DNA of 28,435 bases from an uncultured Prevotella sp. (GTDB lineage Bacteria; Bacteroidota; Bacteroidia; Bacteroidales; Bacteroidaceae), in assembly GCA_905198745.1 (NCBI GenBank), contig CAJKDU010000029.1, forward strand, positions 1-28,435. Direction: 5' to 3'. The position numbers were made by a program, and so were the translations under genes. This document shows positions 1-7,923 of this stretch, one piece after another. Below the pieces are notes generated by a model. That model saw nothing but the letters and a program-made list of their open reading frames with translations. It searched no databases and was not told where the DNA came from. The stretch's first letter is position 1, and every line of letters starts with the position of its first letter.

Positions 1-56
1 TTTGTTTTAGTTACTCCTTACCCGGAAATCTATTAGGTTTTATAGAGGAAAGATAA

Positions 57-85
57 CGAATTATTATTTGAATAGCGAATTATTA
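57..85. repeat. 10-bp direct repeat pair in the left-edge noncoding DNA
   Basis: The 10-mer CGAATTATTA occurs at 57-66 and again at 76-85, a 19-nt period, inside an A+T-rich stretch that extends from the window edge to the end of the pnuT-like gene at 122. No coding frame or recognisable promoter was found in 1-121. The repeat could be a chance product of base composition. Confidence 0.3.
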
Positions 86-121
86 GTCGGTTATTTATGT
101 GTTTTGGCTAAAAAAAAAACA

Positions 122-745
122 CTATTTAACGTTTGTAACTGCTCCACTTTCGTTTTGTAGTTTCATCATACGGCTCCATTTCTTCCATCCCAGCACGGCA
201 ATGACCACATAGAGACCGTAGAGTAGCGCCTTGAACGGAATGCCTTTGACCACGTAGAGATAGCAGCAGAACGCATCCACGATGATCCAGAACGCCCACT
301 GTTCGATATACTTGCGTGAGAGAGCCCATAGGCCGACAATGCTCAGCGCATTGGTGAAAGCGTCGGTGACGGGCACGGTGCTGTTGGTAAAACGGATGAG
401 AACGAGATAGGTGGCACCCCACACAGCCAAGAACACAATGGCCGTGGGCAGGATGAGCTTCCGGCGGAAGTGAGTGATGGGCATTGCCTCGCTCTTCTTT
501 TGCCCGTGCTTGCGGCCGAATTTCCACACCGCCCAACCATAGATGGCAGCCAGTGTGTAGTAGGCGGCCATGCCGGCATCGCCGTAGAGTCCGTGACTCC
601 AGTAGAGGTAAATGTCAAGGGCAGGCATGATGATGCCAACCACCCAAAGGGCTATATGCGCACGATACTCGAGCCCAATGTAGATGAGCCCGAGTATCGT
701 GGTGAAGAAGTCCAGCGCATGGCTGGACAGAAATTCCAATATCAT
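122..745 (-). CDS. pnuT: PnuC-family inner-membrane transporter, probable thiamine transporter PnuT
   Basis: This 207-residue, strongly hydrophobic protein has about seven predicted membrane segments. It carries PnuC-family hallmarks: an aromatic YGW-x2-W patch near residues 68-73 and a W-x-I-V-D motif followed by a conserved LY near residues 153-164. PnuC proteins are facilitators for nicotinamide riboside, while Bacteroidota relatives under TPP control (PnuT) take up thiamine. The specificity here is inferred from context: the gene starts 5 nt after the stop of a TonB-dependent receptor preceded by a TPP riboswitch, so both should be repressed by thiamine pyrophosphate. The receptor would bring thiamine across the outer membrane and this protein across the inner one. 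A run of ten T residues (minus strand) directly follows the stop codon, but no clear hairpin precedes it. The thiamine pyrophosphokinase gene often found next to pnuT is absent from the 121 nt that remain in the window. Confidence 0.88.
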   Translation of the reverse strand: MILEFLSSHALDFFTTILGLIYIGLEYRAHIALWVVGIIMPALDIYLYWSHGLYGDAGMAAYYTLAAIYGWAVWKFGRKHGQKKSEAMPITHFRRKLILPTAIVFLAVWGATYLVLIRFTNSTVPVTDAFTNALSIVGLWALSRKYIEQWAFWIIVDAFCCYLYVVKGIPFKALLYGLYVVIAVLGWKKWSRMMKLQNESGAVTNVK

Positions 746-750
746 GTTGC

Positions 751-3120
751 TTAGAAGTTAAGCGTGAGATGTCCCATGGCGGTGAAGCCGGCCATAGGTA
801 TATAGGAAATGGCCTGGTAGCGCTTGTTGTCGTTGAACCAACTATACCACACCGAGCCGCTTGGAGCGTAGTGACGGTCGAAGATGTTGTTGAAGTCGGC
901 GCCGATGGTGACAGACTTCATTCCGATAAACTTCTTGGCCACGTTGATGGTGTAGTTCAGATTGATGTCGGTTTGCGAGAAGCTAGGCAGTGAGCGCTCT
1001 ACGCTTTCGGAGTTGTCCAGATACTGGCGGCTCACGAAGTTGGTGTGCCAAGTGGCGCGGAATCCGCCGAAGTGTATGTTGAGGAATCCGTTGAGAATGG
1101 CAGACGGAGAGTAGGCGAGTGTGTTGTTTTCGTAGTGGATAGTGCGCTCGTGGGAATCTGCGCTCCAATCTTCCACAATCTCGTCAAAGTTCTTCAGCTT
1201 GTTCTTGCTCAGGGCAGCGTTGCCTTCAAGAGAGAGCCAGGTGAGTGGGCTCCATCCTGCGCTCAGTTCCACCCCCAGGCGGTAAGAGTCCTTGATGTTG
1301 GTGGTCAGTCCCTCGCCAATGTCGCTCTTGGCACCGGTCTGCACAAACTGGTTCACATAGTCCATGTAGTAGAAGTTGGCACCGGCATGCCAGTTGCTGC
1401 CCTGATACTGGTAGCCCCATTCCAGGTCGAGCAGACGCTCGGGTGTAGGAGCAGGGTAGCTGCCGTTGTCGGTGAAGTTGTTGCGCTCTGGCTCGCGGTT
1501 ACTGTAGGCAATGGAGGCATAAGCCTTGTGGCCGTTGTTGCTGAAGGCGATGCCGGCTTTAGGATTCACGAAGAAGTAGTGCTCGTCGACGTCGAGTCGC
1601 TGGTTGGTGTAATACTTCTTGCCGTCTACCACCTTGTCCACGACAAAGCGGTCGTTGATGCCGTCGGTCTTGTAGCCCACGTAGCGCATTTGCATGTCAG
1701 CGAACACGTTCCAGTGGGCGGCAAACTTGTGGTCGGCCTTGATGAACCAGCTGTAGTCGTCCTTGTCGGCGTCGGAGTCATAGTATTTGTATTCGCCGCC
1801 GTTGAGGTATTTCTTCTCGATAGACTCGTTGGCAATATAGGAAAGGTAGCCCCAGTGGTTGGCACGGAAGAGCTGCACGTTCACGCCACCCACAACGTCC
1901 CATGCGTCGTCCTTGTAGCTGGCGTTGTAGAGACCTCCGTAGGTGTTCTGTGTGAGTCCCTTTCTGCGGATAGCTTCCGACTTGAGTCCCTTGCCGTCAG
2001 TGCCGAATTCGTTGATGCCGAACTTCTCGTTCAGTCGCTTGGCAATGCGGAACTCCTTGTAGTAGCCATAGCCATAGGTATAGTGCAGGGCTGCATGGTG
2101 GCTCCAGTGCTCGGATGGCGACCAGGTAGCAGAGAGAATGTTGTGGTTCTGATAGAAGTTGTCGGTTGTTCTGTCCCACTTACTGCCGTCGCGGAGTGTG
2201 TGGGGCTGGGTAGTGAACTTGCCGTTCTTCCAGTCTTCCTCGTTCCAGTCAATCACCTCGGTGAGCACATTGTAGCGTCCCATGCCGTGGTTATACATGT
2301 CTTTATACGAGTGGATGCCATAGTCTTCCATGGAGAAGTTGGTGTCGTAGTCGCTCTCAAGCACGCCGCACCATGCCTGTCCGGTCTTCTCGAAGTTGCC
2401 CACATTCTTGTAGCTGAGTTTGAAGTTGTTGCCCAGCCAGGTCAAACCTCCATAATAGGATCCAGAGCGGCCGTCGGTGCCGTGGATGTATCCGTCGGTA
2501 GAAGTCTCGTGATAGGCTCCGTCAAAAATGAAATGCTTGCCGATGAGACCTGTAGAGAAGTTGAGACCGGCATTATAAGTGTTGAACGAGCCGTAAGAAC
2601 CGGTCAGTTCCAGTGAAGGAGTGAGCGAAGGAGTGGCCATGGCGAGCGAGAGAGAGCCGCCGAAGGCACCGTCGCCATTGGTAGACGAACCCACACCGCG
2701 CTGTATCTGCACACTTCCAAGCATGGAGGCATAGCTGTTCATGTTGGCCCAGAACACGGTCTGGTCTTCAGGCGAGTTGAGGGGCACACCGTCGAGAGTC
2801 ACGTTGATGCGGCTGCCGGCGGCACCACGCATGCGCATATATACCGTACCTGTGCCCATTCCGTTTTCGCTCCAAGCCAATACACCTGGTGTCTGCTGGA
2901 GCAGGAAAGGCAGTTCCTTGCCTGTTTTAGAGAAGTTCTGAAGTTCTGATTTCTTGATGTTTGCAACCGCAAACGGAGCACTCTTTGGTGCTCTCACACC
3001 TTTGACCACCACTTCGCTGAGCTTGTTCACCTTGGTGGTGTCAATCTTTGCCTGCGCTGAAGCCATCTGCCCTCCAAGGGTGCAGGCCACTGCCAGCGCA
3101 ATGCCGTTCATCTTTTTCAT
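751..3120 (-). CDS. TonB-dependent outer-membrane receptor, probable thiamine receptor
   Basis: The protein has 789 residues from the chosen start. A signal peptide covers about residues 1-22, a TonB-box-like segment (LSEVVVKG) residues 34-41, and the plug domain about 50-165, with the typical RMRG, LDGVPLN and QIQRGVG motifs. The rest forms the beta-barrel, ending in an outer-membrane C-terminus with terminal Phe (LTLNF). It lacks the carboxypeptidase-like extension of SusC proteins, so it resembles classical vitamin or siderophore receptors. The ATG at 3120 was chosen because the upstream in-frame ATG at 3174 lies in the riboswitch expression region and would add 18 residues ahead of a good signal peptide. 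A TPP riboswitch in the leader and PnuT immediately downstream point to thiamine or a phosphorylated thiamine as substrate. The family is certain; the substrate is inferred from regulation. Confidence 0.92.
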   Translation of the reverse strand: MKKMNGIALAVACTLGGQMASAQAKIDTTKVNKLSEVVVKGVRAPKSAPFAVANIKKSELQNFSKTGKELPFLLQQTPGVLAWSENGMGTGTVYMRMRGAAGSRINVTLDGVPLNSPEDQTVFWANMNSYASMLGSVQIQRGVGSSTNGDGAFGGSLSLAMATPSLTPSLELTGSYGSFNTYNAGLNFSTGLIGKHFIFDGAYHETSTDGYIHGTDGRSGSYYGGLTWLGNNFKLSYKNVGNFEKTGQAWCGVLESDYDTNFSMEDYGIHSYKDMYNHGMGRYNVLTEVIDWNEEDWKNGKFTTQPHTLRDGSKWDRTTDNFYQNHNILSATWSPSEHWSHHAALHYTYGYGYYKEFRIAKRLNEKFGINEFGTDGKGLKSEAIRRKGLTQNTYGGLYNASYKDDAWDVVGGVNVQLFRANHWGYLSYIANESIEKKYLNGGEYKYYDSDADKDDYSWFIKADHKFAAHWNVFADMQMRYVGYKTDGINDRFVVDKVVDGKKYYTNQRLDVDEHYFFVNPKAGIAFSNNGHKAYASIAYSNREPERNNFTDNGSYPAPTPERLLDLEWGYQYQGSNWHAGANFYYMDYVNQFVQTGAKSDIGEGLTTNIKDSYRLGVELSAGWSPLTWLSLEGNAALSKNKLKNFDEIVEDWSADSHERTIHYENNTLAYSPSAILNGFLNIHFGGFRATWHTNFVSRQYLDNSESVERSLPSFSQTDINLNYTINVAKKFIGMKSVTIGADFNNIFDRHYAPSGSVWYSWFNDNKRYQAISYIPMAGFTAMGHLTLNF

Positions 3121-3147
3121 TGTCTGAATACTGATAGTTATTAAATG

Positions 3148-3180
3148 AAAAAACACATAAAGGGGCACTCTCATGCGCCT
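3148..3180 (-). promoter_or_regulatory. Possible attenuator or expression platform after the TPP aptamer
   Basis: On the minus strand GGCGC (3179-3175), a six-base loop and GTGCC (3168-3164) can form a short hairpin with one G-U pair. A run of six T residues follows at 3153-3148. The overlapping segment GTGCCCCTT (3168-3160) is also complementary, with two wobble pairs, to AAGGGGTGC in the 5' strand of the aptamer (3255-3247). The two pairings are mutually exclusive, as expected for a switch. The hairpin is short and sits about 12 nt before the T run, so this is a plausible model rather than a clear terminator. Confidence 0.4.
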
Positions 3181-3260
3181 GTGATCCCTACGTCGGTATG
3201 ACCCGAATCAGGTTCGAGGGTATGCTCTCAGCCCTACAACAATAGGGCACCCCTTGATCT
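3176..3260 (-). promoter_or_regulatory. TPP (THI-box) riboswitch
   Basis: The minus strand carries the conserved TPP aptamer blocks in the right order: GGGGTGCC, then GGCTGAGA, then ACCC, GAACCTGAT, a GGGTCATACC-type segment and the closing CGTAGGGA. GATC segments at both ends can pair to close the P1 helix. It lies between the promoter at 3280-3310 and the receptor start at 3120. TPP binding is expected to lower expression of the receptor and PnuT genes. Confidence 0.96.
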
Positions 3261-3279
3261 ACGCTCTGTAAATCGGGTG

Positions 3280-3310
3280 CAAAGGTAGTGCAAATTGAAG
3301 ACAAAACAAA
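3280..3310 (-). promoter_or_regulatory. Bacteroidota-type promoter of the thiamine operon
   Basis: On the minus strand TTTG (3310-3307) is followed after exactly 19 nt by TACCTTTG (3287-3280), matching the Bacteroides sigma-ABfr consensus TTTG-N19-TAnnTTTG. Transcription would start around 3273, just upstream of the riboswitch. The -7 region is embedded in TTTGCACTACCTTTGC, which recurs at the hflX and M16 promoters. Confidence 0.85.
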
Positions 3311-3368
3311 AAGAAAAGTGTTCTTTTTTAGGTTGCCCGGCCTTGATAAGGGATGTTGCCGGCTTTCC

Positions 3369-4067
3369 TTACTCGCGTGCCATAGTGCCGGTGTCGGCCA
3401 CCTCTGTCACGCTGAGCACCCCGTCGGCCACTTTGAACTTCACATCGCGTCCGCCGAACGGCATGCCATAGATACGGTTTGGGTCGTGGTGATAGGACGG
3501 ACGGGGATCGCTGGCCAGTATTTCACGGAGCGCTTCCAACTCGCCGGTGGCAAAGAGGCACTCAATGGCATGGGGAATGACCACCCGGAGCGGTTCCCAT
3601 TGTGTGGTGTCGGTAAAGCCACCGCGGGCTTCGGGATGAGCGTCAACGTAGGGCAAATAAGGCTTGATGTCGTAGATGGGTGTGCCGTCCATCAAGTCGG
3701 CACCCGACACATGGATGACAGGGCCGTCGGGAGTGTCTGTTTCAATACGCTCGATTTTTACCGACGACAGTCCCAGTCCGTTGGGTCTGTAGGGCGATCG
3801 CGTGGCAAAGACTCCCATGCGCTCGTTTCCTCCAAGACGGGGTGGGCGCACGGTTACTCCTGTGGCTTCGTGCTTGTTGGCGGAAAATCCCCACACCAAC
3901 CATATATAGTCGAACCCATCCAGACCGCGAATGGCATCAGGCAGTCTGTATTCGGGCGTGAGCACGATGGAGCCCCGCAGGTGGGCTGCCACACCGCTCT
4001 GTCGCGGTATGCCAAACTTGGATGTGAGTGGAGAGCGGAAGTAGGCTACAGGATGTATAGTTTTCAT
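3369..4067 (-). CDS. trmO: tRNA (N6-threonylcarbamoyladenosine(37)-N6)-methyltransferase TrmO
   Basis: This 232-residue protein belongs to the TrmO (TsaA/YaeB, UPF0066) family, which uses S-adenosylmethionine to methylate threonylcarbamoyl-adenosine at position 37 of tRNAs decoding ACY codons. The family signature is clear: RMGVFATRSPYRPNGLGLS at residues 83-101, followed by DLMDGTPIYDIKPYLPYVD at 124-142. The C-terminal region with DPNRIYGMPF near 196-205 is also typical. The ATG at 4067 matches the family N-terminus (MKTIHPVAYFRSP); longer frames would run through the promoter region shared with the divergent transporter gene. The gene stands alone on its strand: the thiamine operon promoter lies just beyond its stop, and I saw no clear terminator between them. 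Confidence 0.95.
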   Translation of the reverse strand: MKTIHPVAYFRSPLTSKFGIPRQSGVAAHLRGSIVLTPEYRLPDAIRGLDGFDYIWLVWGFSANKHEATGVTVRPPRLGGNERMGVFATRSPYRPNGLGLSSVKIERIETDTPDGPVIHVSGADLMDGTPIYDIKPYLPYVDAHPEARGGFTDTTQWEPLRVVIPHAIECLFATGELEALREILASDPRPSYHHDPNRIYGMPFGGRDVKFKVADGVLSVTEVADTGTMARE

Positions 4068-4088
4068 TGTGCGGTCTTTTTTGTTGCG

Positions 4089-4096
4089 CAAAATTA
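4089..4096 (-). promoter_or_regulatory. Probable -7 box of trmO
   Basis: TAATTTTG on the minus strand matches TAnnTTTG and lies about 21 nt upstream of the trmO start. No good TTTG box was found at the expected 19-20 nt upstream, so support is limited to one element. Confidence 0.45.
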
Positions 4097-4118
4097 AGAA
4101 TATTCTCTGGAAATGATG

Positions 4119-4126
4119 TACTTTTG
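4119..4126 (+). promoter_or_regulatory. Probable -7 box of the OPT transporter gene
   Basis: TACTTTTG on the plus strand matches TAnnTTTG and lies 29 nt upstream of the transporter ATG at 4156. The upstream TTTG element is not recognisable at the usual spacing. Together with the box at 4089-4096 this makes the 88-nt gap a divergent promoter region. Confidence 0.5.
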
Positions 4127-4155
4127 CATCAGAAACAATCAAAAAGCAAATCATT

Positions 4156-6147
4156 ATGGTAGAAAAAGAAGAAAAAGAACTCGTAGGCTTGCCCGACAAT
4201 GCGTTTCGTGAGCTGAACGAGGGTGAAGAGTATCAGCCTGTGCTCGACTCGCGGAAGGCTTATCCCGAGGTCAATGCCTGGTCTGTGACATGGGGCATCC
4301 TGATGGCGATGCTCTTTTCGGCAGCTGCTGCCTATTTGGGACTGAAGGTGGGACAGGTGTTTGAGGCTGCCATTCCCATAGCCATCATAGCCGTGGGTGT
4401 GTCTACAGCCTCTCATCGCAACAAGGCCTTGGGCGAGAATGTCATCATACAGAGCATTGGCGCCTGTTCGGGTGCTGTGGTGGCAGGAGCCATTTTTACC
4501 CTTCCTGCCATCTACATTCTGCAGGCCAAGTATCCCGAGATGAGTGCCTCGTTCCTCAAGATTTTCATATCCTCCTTGTTGGGTGGCATCATCGGCATAC
4601 TGTTTCTCATTCCCTTCCGCAAGTATTTCGTAAGCGACATGCATGGCAAATACCCTTTCCCGGAAGCCACTGCCACCACGCAGGTGCTGGTGTCGGGAGC
4701 CAAGGGTGGCAGTCAGGCCAAGCCTTTGCTGCTGGCAGGACTGGTGGGTGGTCTCTATGACTTTGTGGTAGCTACCTTTGGATTTTGGAACGAGAATTTC
4801 ACAACGCGTGTGTGTGCCTGGGGACAACAGGTGGCAGACCATGCCAAACTGGTGTTCAAGGTCAATACAGGTGCTGCCGTATTCGGCCTGGGCTACATTG
4901 TGGGACTGAAATATGCCTTCATCATCTGCCTTGGATCATTTGCCGTGTGGTGGCTCATCGTGCCTGGCATGGCGCTCATCTTTCCCCACGACGTGCTCGC
5001 TCAATGGGATCCTTCCATCACGACTGCTGTCGGCGATATGAGTCCGGAGGAGATATTCAAGAGCTATGGCAAAAGCATTGGCATTGGCGGTATTGCCATG
5101 GCTGGCATTATCGGCATCATCAAGTCGTGGGGCATCATCAAGAGTGCCGTTGGACTGGCAGCCAAGGAAATGCGTGGCAAGAGTGATGCTGAGAAAGAAC
5201 GAATCCGCACGCAACGCGACATATCATTCAAGATTATTGCCATCGGTTCAATCGTGACCATTGCCGTGACGTTCCTTTTCTTCTGGTTCGGTGTGATGGA
5301 CAATCTTCTCTTTGCCGTTGTGGGCATCCTTCTGGTGGCTGTCATTGCCTTTCTTTTCACCACCGTGGCAGCCAATGCCATTGCCATTGTGGGCAGTAAT
5401 CCTGTTTCGGGCATGACCCTGATGACCCTCATCCTTGCCTCTGTGGTGATGGTGGCTGTGGGATTGAAGGGTACGGGTGGCATGCTTGCAGCCTTGATTA
5501 TGGGCGGAGTGGTCTGCACGGCCCTCTCCATGGCAGGCTCGTTTATCACGGACCTGAAGATTGGCTATTGGCTCGGATCCACACCGAAGAAGCAAGAGCA
5601 GTGGAAATTCCTCGGCACCCTTGTTTCAGCTGCCACGGTGGGTGGCGTGATGATGCTGCTCAACGAGACCTACGGCTTTACCAGCGGACAGTTGGCGGCT
5701 CCTCAAGCCAATGCCATGGCTGCCGTGATTGAGCCTTTGATGAATGGTGTGGGTGCCCCTTGGGTGCTCTATGGCATTGGCGCGCTGATAGCCATTGTGC
5801 TCACATGGCTCAAGGTGCCTGCCCTTGCTTTTGCGCTTGGCATGTTCATTCCCATTGAACTCAACGTGCCACTCCTTGTGGGTGGCGCCGTCAATTGGTT
5901 CGTGACCAGCCGTTCAAAGGATGCTGCCGTCAACAAGGCACGCGGTGAGAAGGGCACGTTGCTTGCCAGTGGCTTCATAGCCGGTGGCGCTCTGATGGGA
6001 GTGGTGAGCGCCTTGCTCCGATTTGGCGGATTCAATCCCATCAACGATGCCTGGCTTGCCAGCTCGTTGAGCGAACTGCTCTCGCTCGGAGCTTATGCTC
6101 TTCTCATAGCCTACTTCATCATGGCCACACGTACCAAGAATGAATAA
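4156..6147 (+). CDS. OPT-family oligopeptide transporter
   Basis: The 663-residue polytopic inner-membrane protein has roughly 14-16 hydrophobic segments and no signal peptide. Family-typical blocks include YPFPEATATTQVL at residues 166-178, GSNPVSGMT at 413-421 and SFITDLKIGYWLGSTPKKQ at 462-480. The OPT superfamily imports small peptides or metal chelates by secondary transport. The bacterial branch represented here is generally annotated as oligopeptide transporters, with few substrates tested. The short cytoplasmic N-terminus is very acidic and lysine-rich, and a charged loop lies near residues 338-356. The gene is a single-gene unit, divergent from trmO and closed by the terminator at 6301-6334. 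Whether it handles peptides produced by the peptidase locus further right is speculation. Confidence 0.93.
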   Translation: MVEKEEKELVGLPDNAFRELNEGEEYQPVLDSRKAYPEVNAWSVTWGILMAMLFSAAAAYLGLKVGQVFEAAIPIAIIAVGVSTASHRNKALGENVIIQSIGACSGAVVAGAIFTLPAIYILQAKYPEMSASFLKIFISSLLGGIIGILFLIPFRKYFVSDMHGKYPFPEATATTQVLVSGAKGGSQAKPLLLAGLVGGLYDFVVATFGFWNENFTTRVCAWGQQVADHAKLVFKVNTGAAVFGLGYIVGLKYAFIICLGSFAVWWLIVPGMALIFPHDVLAQWDPSITTAVGDMSPEEIFKSYGKSIGIGGIAMAGIIGIIKSWGIIKSAVGLAAKEMRGKSDAEKERIRTQRDISFKIIAIGSIVTIAVTFLFFWFGVMDNLLFAVVGILLVAVIAFLFTTVAANAIAIVGSNPVSGMTLMTLILASVVMVAVGLKGTGGMLAALIMGGVVCTALSMAGSFITDLKIGYWLGSTPKKQEQWKFLGTLVSAATVGGVMMLLNETYGFTSGQLAAPQANAMAAVIEPLMNGVGAPWVLYGIGALIAIVLTWLKVPALAFALGMFIPIELNVPLLVGGAVNWFVTSRSKDAAVNKARGEKGTLLASGFIAGGALMGVVSALLRFGGFNPINDAWLASSLSELLSLGAYALLIAYFIMATRTKNE

Positions 6148-6153
6148 TAGACT

Positions 6154-6194
6154 CTTGCAGGATTCGTGAGCTATATTCTCTCGAATCCTGCAAG
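6154..6194. repeat. Perfect 13-bp inverted repeat just after the OPT gene
   Basis: CTTGCAGGATTCG (6154-6166) and CGAATCCTGCAAG (6182-6194) are exact reverse complements around a 15-nt spacer, which can itself add GAG/CTC pairs. The hairpin starts 6 nt after the OPT stop codon but is followed by CAGGCGGG rather than a T run. It may protect the mRNA 3' end or be a protein-binding palindrome rather than an intrinsic terminator. Confidence 0.75.
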
Positions 6195-6300
6195 CAGGCG
6201 GGACATTCGTAAGTCTACGACTTATGCCCGTTAACTCGGCGAGTTGCAGCCCGTAAGTATGCCACTTGCGCCATGCCACTCGCCGGATGAATAAAAACAA

Positions 6301-6334
6301 AGGCGCCCTGACTCACGTCAGAGCGCCTCTTTTT
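6301..6334 (+). terminator. Intrinsic terminator after the OPT gene, probably bidirectional
   Basis: AGGCGC (6301-6306) pairs with GCGCCT (6323-6328), and CTGAC (6308-6312) with GTCAG (6317-6321), closing a 4-nt loop. A five-T run follows at 6330-6334. An A-rich segment precedes the stem, so the reverse transcript would also end in Us. Confidence 0.88.
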
Positions 6335-6612
6335 GTGTTTCTTTGAATGTTTCAGCAGTTTTGTTTTTATGTAGTTATATATCTTATGAAAATCGGTTTG
6401 TTATCGTGTACAAAGGTAGGCATTAAATTGATACAAATCAAATTTCCACTTGCTTAAAGCCGAAATATTCACGTAAACGTTTGCACGTCCAAGGCAAAAG
6501 TGTGCGAATTTTAAGTTGCTTCTGTGCGGTAACAATGGAAACCGACCACAGTATGTCGTAGTTCTGCAAGTTGCTTGTAGTGATAAAATAACGGAACTTG
6601 TTTATGGTTTAT
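6335..6612. other. Noncoding stretch between the terminator and the hflX promoter
   Basis: This A+T-rich segment shows no convincing coding frame, no RNA gene and no obvious repeat. It lies between the terminator at 6301-6334 and the hflX promoter at 6613-6643. I see nothing further in it. Confidence 0.5.
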
Positions 6613-6643
6613 TTTGTATTATCTTCAATTTGCACTATCTTTG
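6613..6643 (+). promoter_or_regulatory. Promoter of hflX and the downstream DUF4954 gene
   Basis: TTTG (6613-6616), 19 nt, then TATCTTTG (6636-6643) is an exact fit to the Bacteroides consensus. Transcription would start near 6650, leaving a leader of about 14 nt before the ATG at 6664. This rules out the upstream in-frame start at 6598, which lies ahead of the promoter. Confidence 0.85.
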
Positions 6644-6663
6644 CAGTTACATTATATATAAGT

Positions 6664-7911
6664 ATGAAGGAATTTGTAATATCAGAAGTGAAGGCGGAGA
6701 CCGCTATACTGGTGGGACTTATCACCAAGGAGCAGGACGAGGCCAAGACTAAGGAATATCTTGACGAACTGGAATTCCTTGCCGATACGGCAGGAGCCAA
6801 GACCGTGAAACGTTTCACGCAACGTGTGGGCGGTCCCAACCAAACCTCGTATGTGGGCAAGGGAAAGTTGCAGGAAATACGCGATTATATCAAGGCTGAA
6901 GAGGATGTCGAGCGGGAAATCGGTATGGTCATCTTCGACGACGAACTTTCCGCCAAGCAGATTCGCAACATTGAAAGTGAACTGCAGGTGAAGATTCTAG
7001 ACCGCACCTCGCTCATCCTCGACATCTTTGCCATGCGTGCACAGACCGCCAATGCCAAGACGCAGGTGGAACTGGCGCAGTATCGCTACATGTTGCCCCG
7101 ACTGCAACGACTCTGGACTCACCTCGAGCGCCAGGGAGGCGGTTCGGGCTCAGGTGGCGGAAAAGGCAGTGTGGGACTTCGCGGACCGGGTGAGACCCAG
7201 CTCGAGATGGATCGCCGTATCATCCTCGGCCGCATGAGTCTGCTCAAGCAGCGCATGGCGGAAATAGACAAGCAAAAGACTACCCAACGCAAGAATCGCG
7301 GCCGCTTGATTCGTGTGGCACTGGTGGGCTACACCAATGTGGGCAAGTCCACGCTGATGAACTTGCTGGCCAAGAGTGAAGTGTTTGCCGAGAACAAGCT
7401 TTTTGCTACCCTTGACACCACGGTGCGCAAGGTGGTAGTGGAAAATCTTCCCTTCCTGCTTGCCGATACGGTGGGCTTCATTCGCAAGTTGCCCACCGAC
7501 CTTGTGGACTCGTTCAAGTCTACCCTCGATGAGGTGCGTGAGGCCGACCTGCTTCTCCATGTGGTAGACATTTCGCATCCCGATTTCGAGGAACAAATCA
7601 ATGTGGTGGAGAACACGCTCAAGGATTTGGACTGTGCAGACAAGCCGAGCATGATTATCTTCAACAAGATAGACAACTACCACTGGGTGGACAAGGAACC
7701 AGACGACCTCACGCCGCCAACCAAGGAAAACGTGACACTTGATGAACTGAAGAAGACATGGATGGCGCGGCTTAACGAAAACTGTCTCTTCATTTCTGCC
7801 CGTGAGCGGCTCAACATTGACGAACTGCGTGAGGTGCTTTATAAGAAGGTGCGTGAACTTCACGTGCAGAAATATCCCTACAACGATTTCCTTTATCCCA
7901 CAGAACAATAA
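6664..7911 (+). CDS. hflX: Ribosome-associated GTPase HflX
   Basis: HflX binds the large ribosomal subunit and splits or rescues stalled ribosomes, notably under stress. The 415-residue product shows the N-terminal HflX domain (SYVGKGKLQEI near residues 62-72), a helical linker with the Gly-rich stretch and GLRGPGETQLE at 171-181, and a complete G domain. The G-domain motifs are GYTNVGKST (222-230), switch I threonines at 252-253, DTVG (268-271), NKID (334-337) and SAR (378-380). The start at 6664 follows from the promoter position and gives a family-like N-terminus. The DUF4954 gene begins 12 nt after the stop and is almost certainly cotranscribed. Confidence 0.97.
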   Translation: MKEFVISEVKAETAILVGLITKEQDEAKTKEYLDELEFLADTAGAKTVKRFTQRVGGPNQTSYVGKGKLQEIRDYIKAEEDVEREIGMVIFDDELSAKQIRNIESELQVKILDRTSLILDIFAMRAQTANAKTQVELAQYRYMLPRLQRLWTHLERQGGGSGSGGGKGSVGLRGPGETQLEMDRRIILGRMSLLKQRMAEIDKQKTTQRKNRGRLIRVALVGYTNVGKSTLMNLLAKSEVFAENKLFATLDTTVRKVVVENLPFLLADTVGFIRKLPTDLVDSFKSTLDEVREADLLLHVVDISHPDFEEQINVVENTLKDLDCADKPSMIIFNKIDNYHWVDKEPDDLTPPTKENVTLDELKKTWMARLNENCLFISARERLNIDELREVLYKKVRELHVQKYPYNDFLYPTEQ

Positions 7912-7923
7912 CCCTTTGCCACT

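Noticed and set aside
1045..2616. Long open frame (523 codons) on the plus strand
   Set aside because: It is antisense to the thiamine receptor gene, its translation is Val/Ala/His-rich without recognisable motifs, and the receptor frame is clearly real.
3121..3174. Upstream in-frame ATG for the thiamine receptor
   Set aside because: It falls in the riboswitch expression region and would place 18 extra residues before a good signal peptide.
6598..6663. Upstream in-frame start for hflX
   Set aside because: It lies upstream of the promoter elements at 6613-6643, so it would not be on the mRNA.
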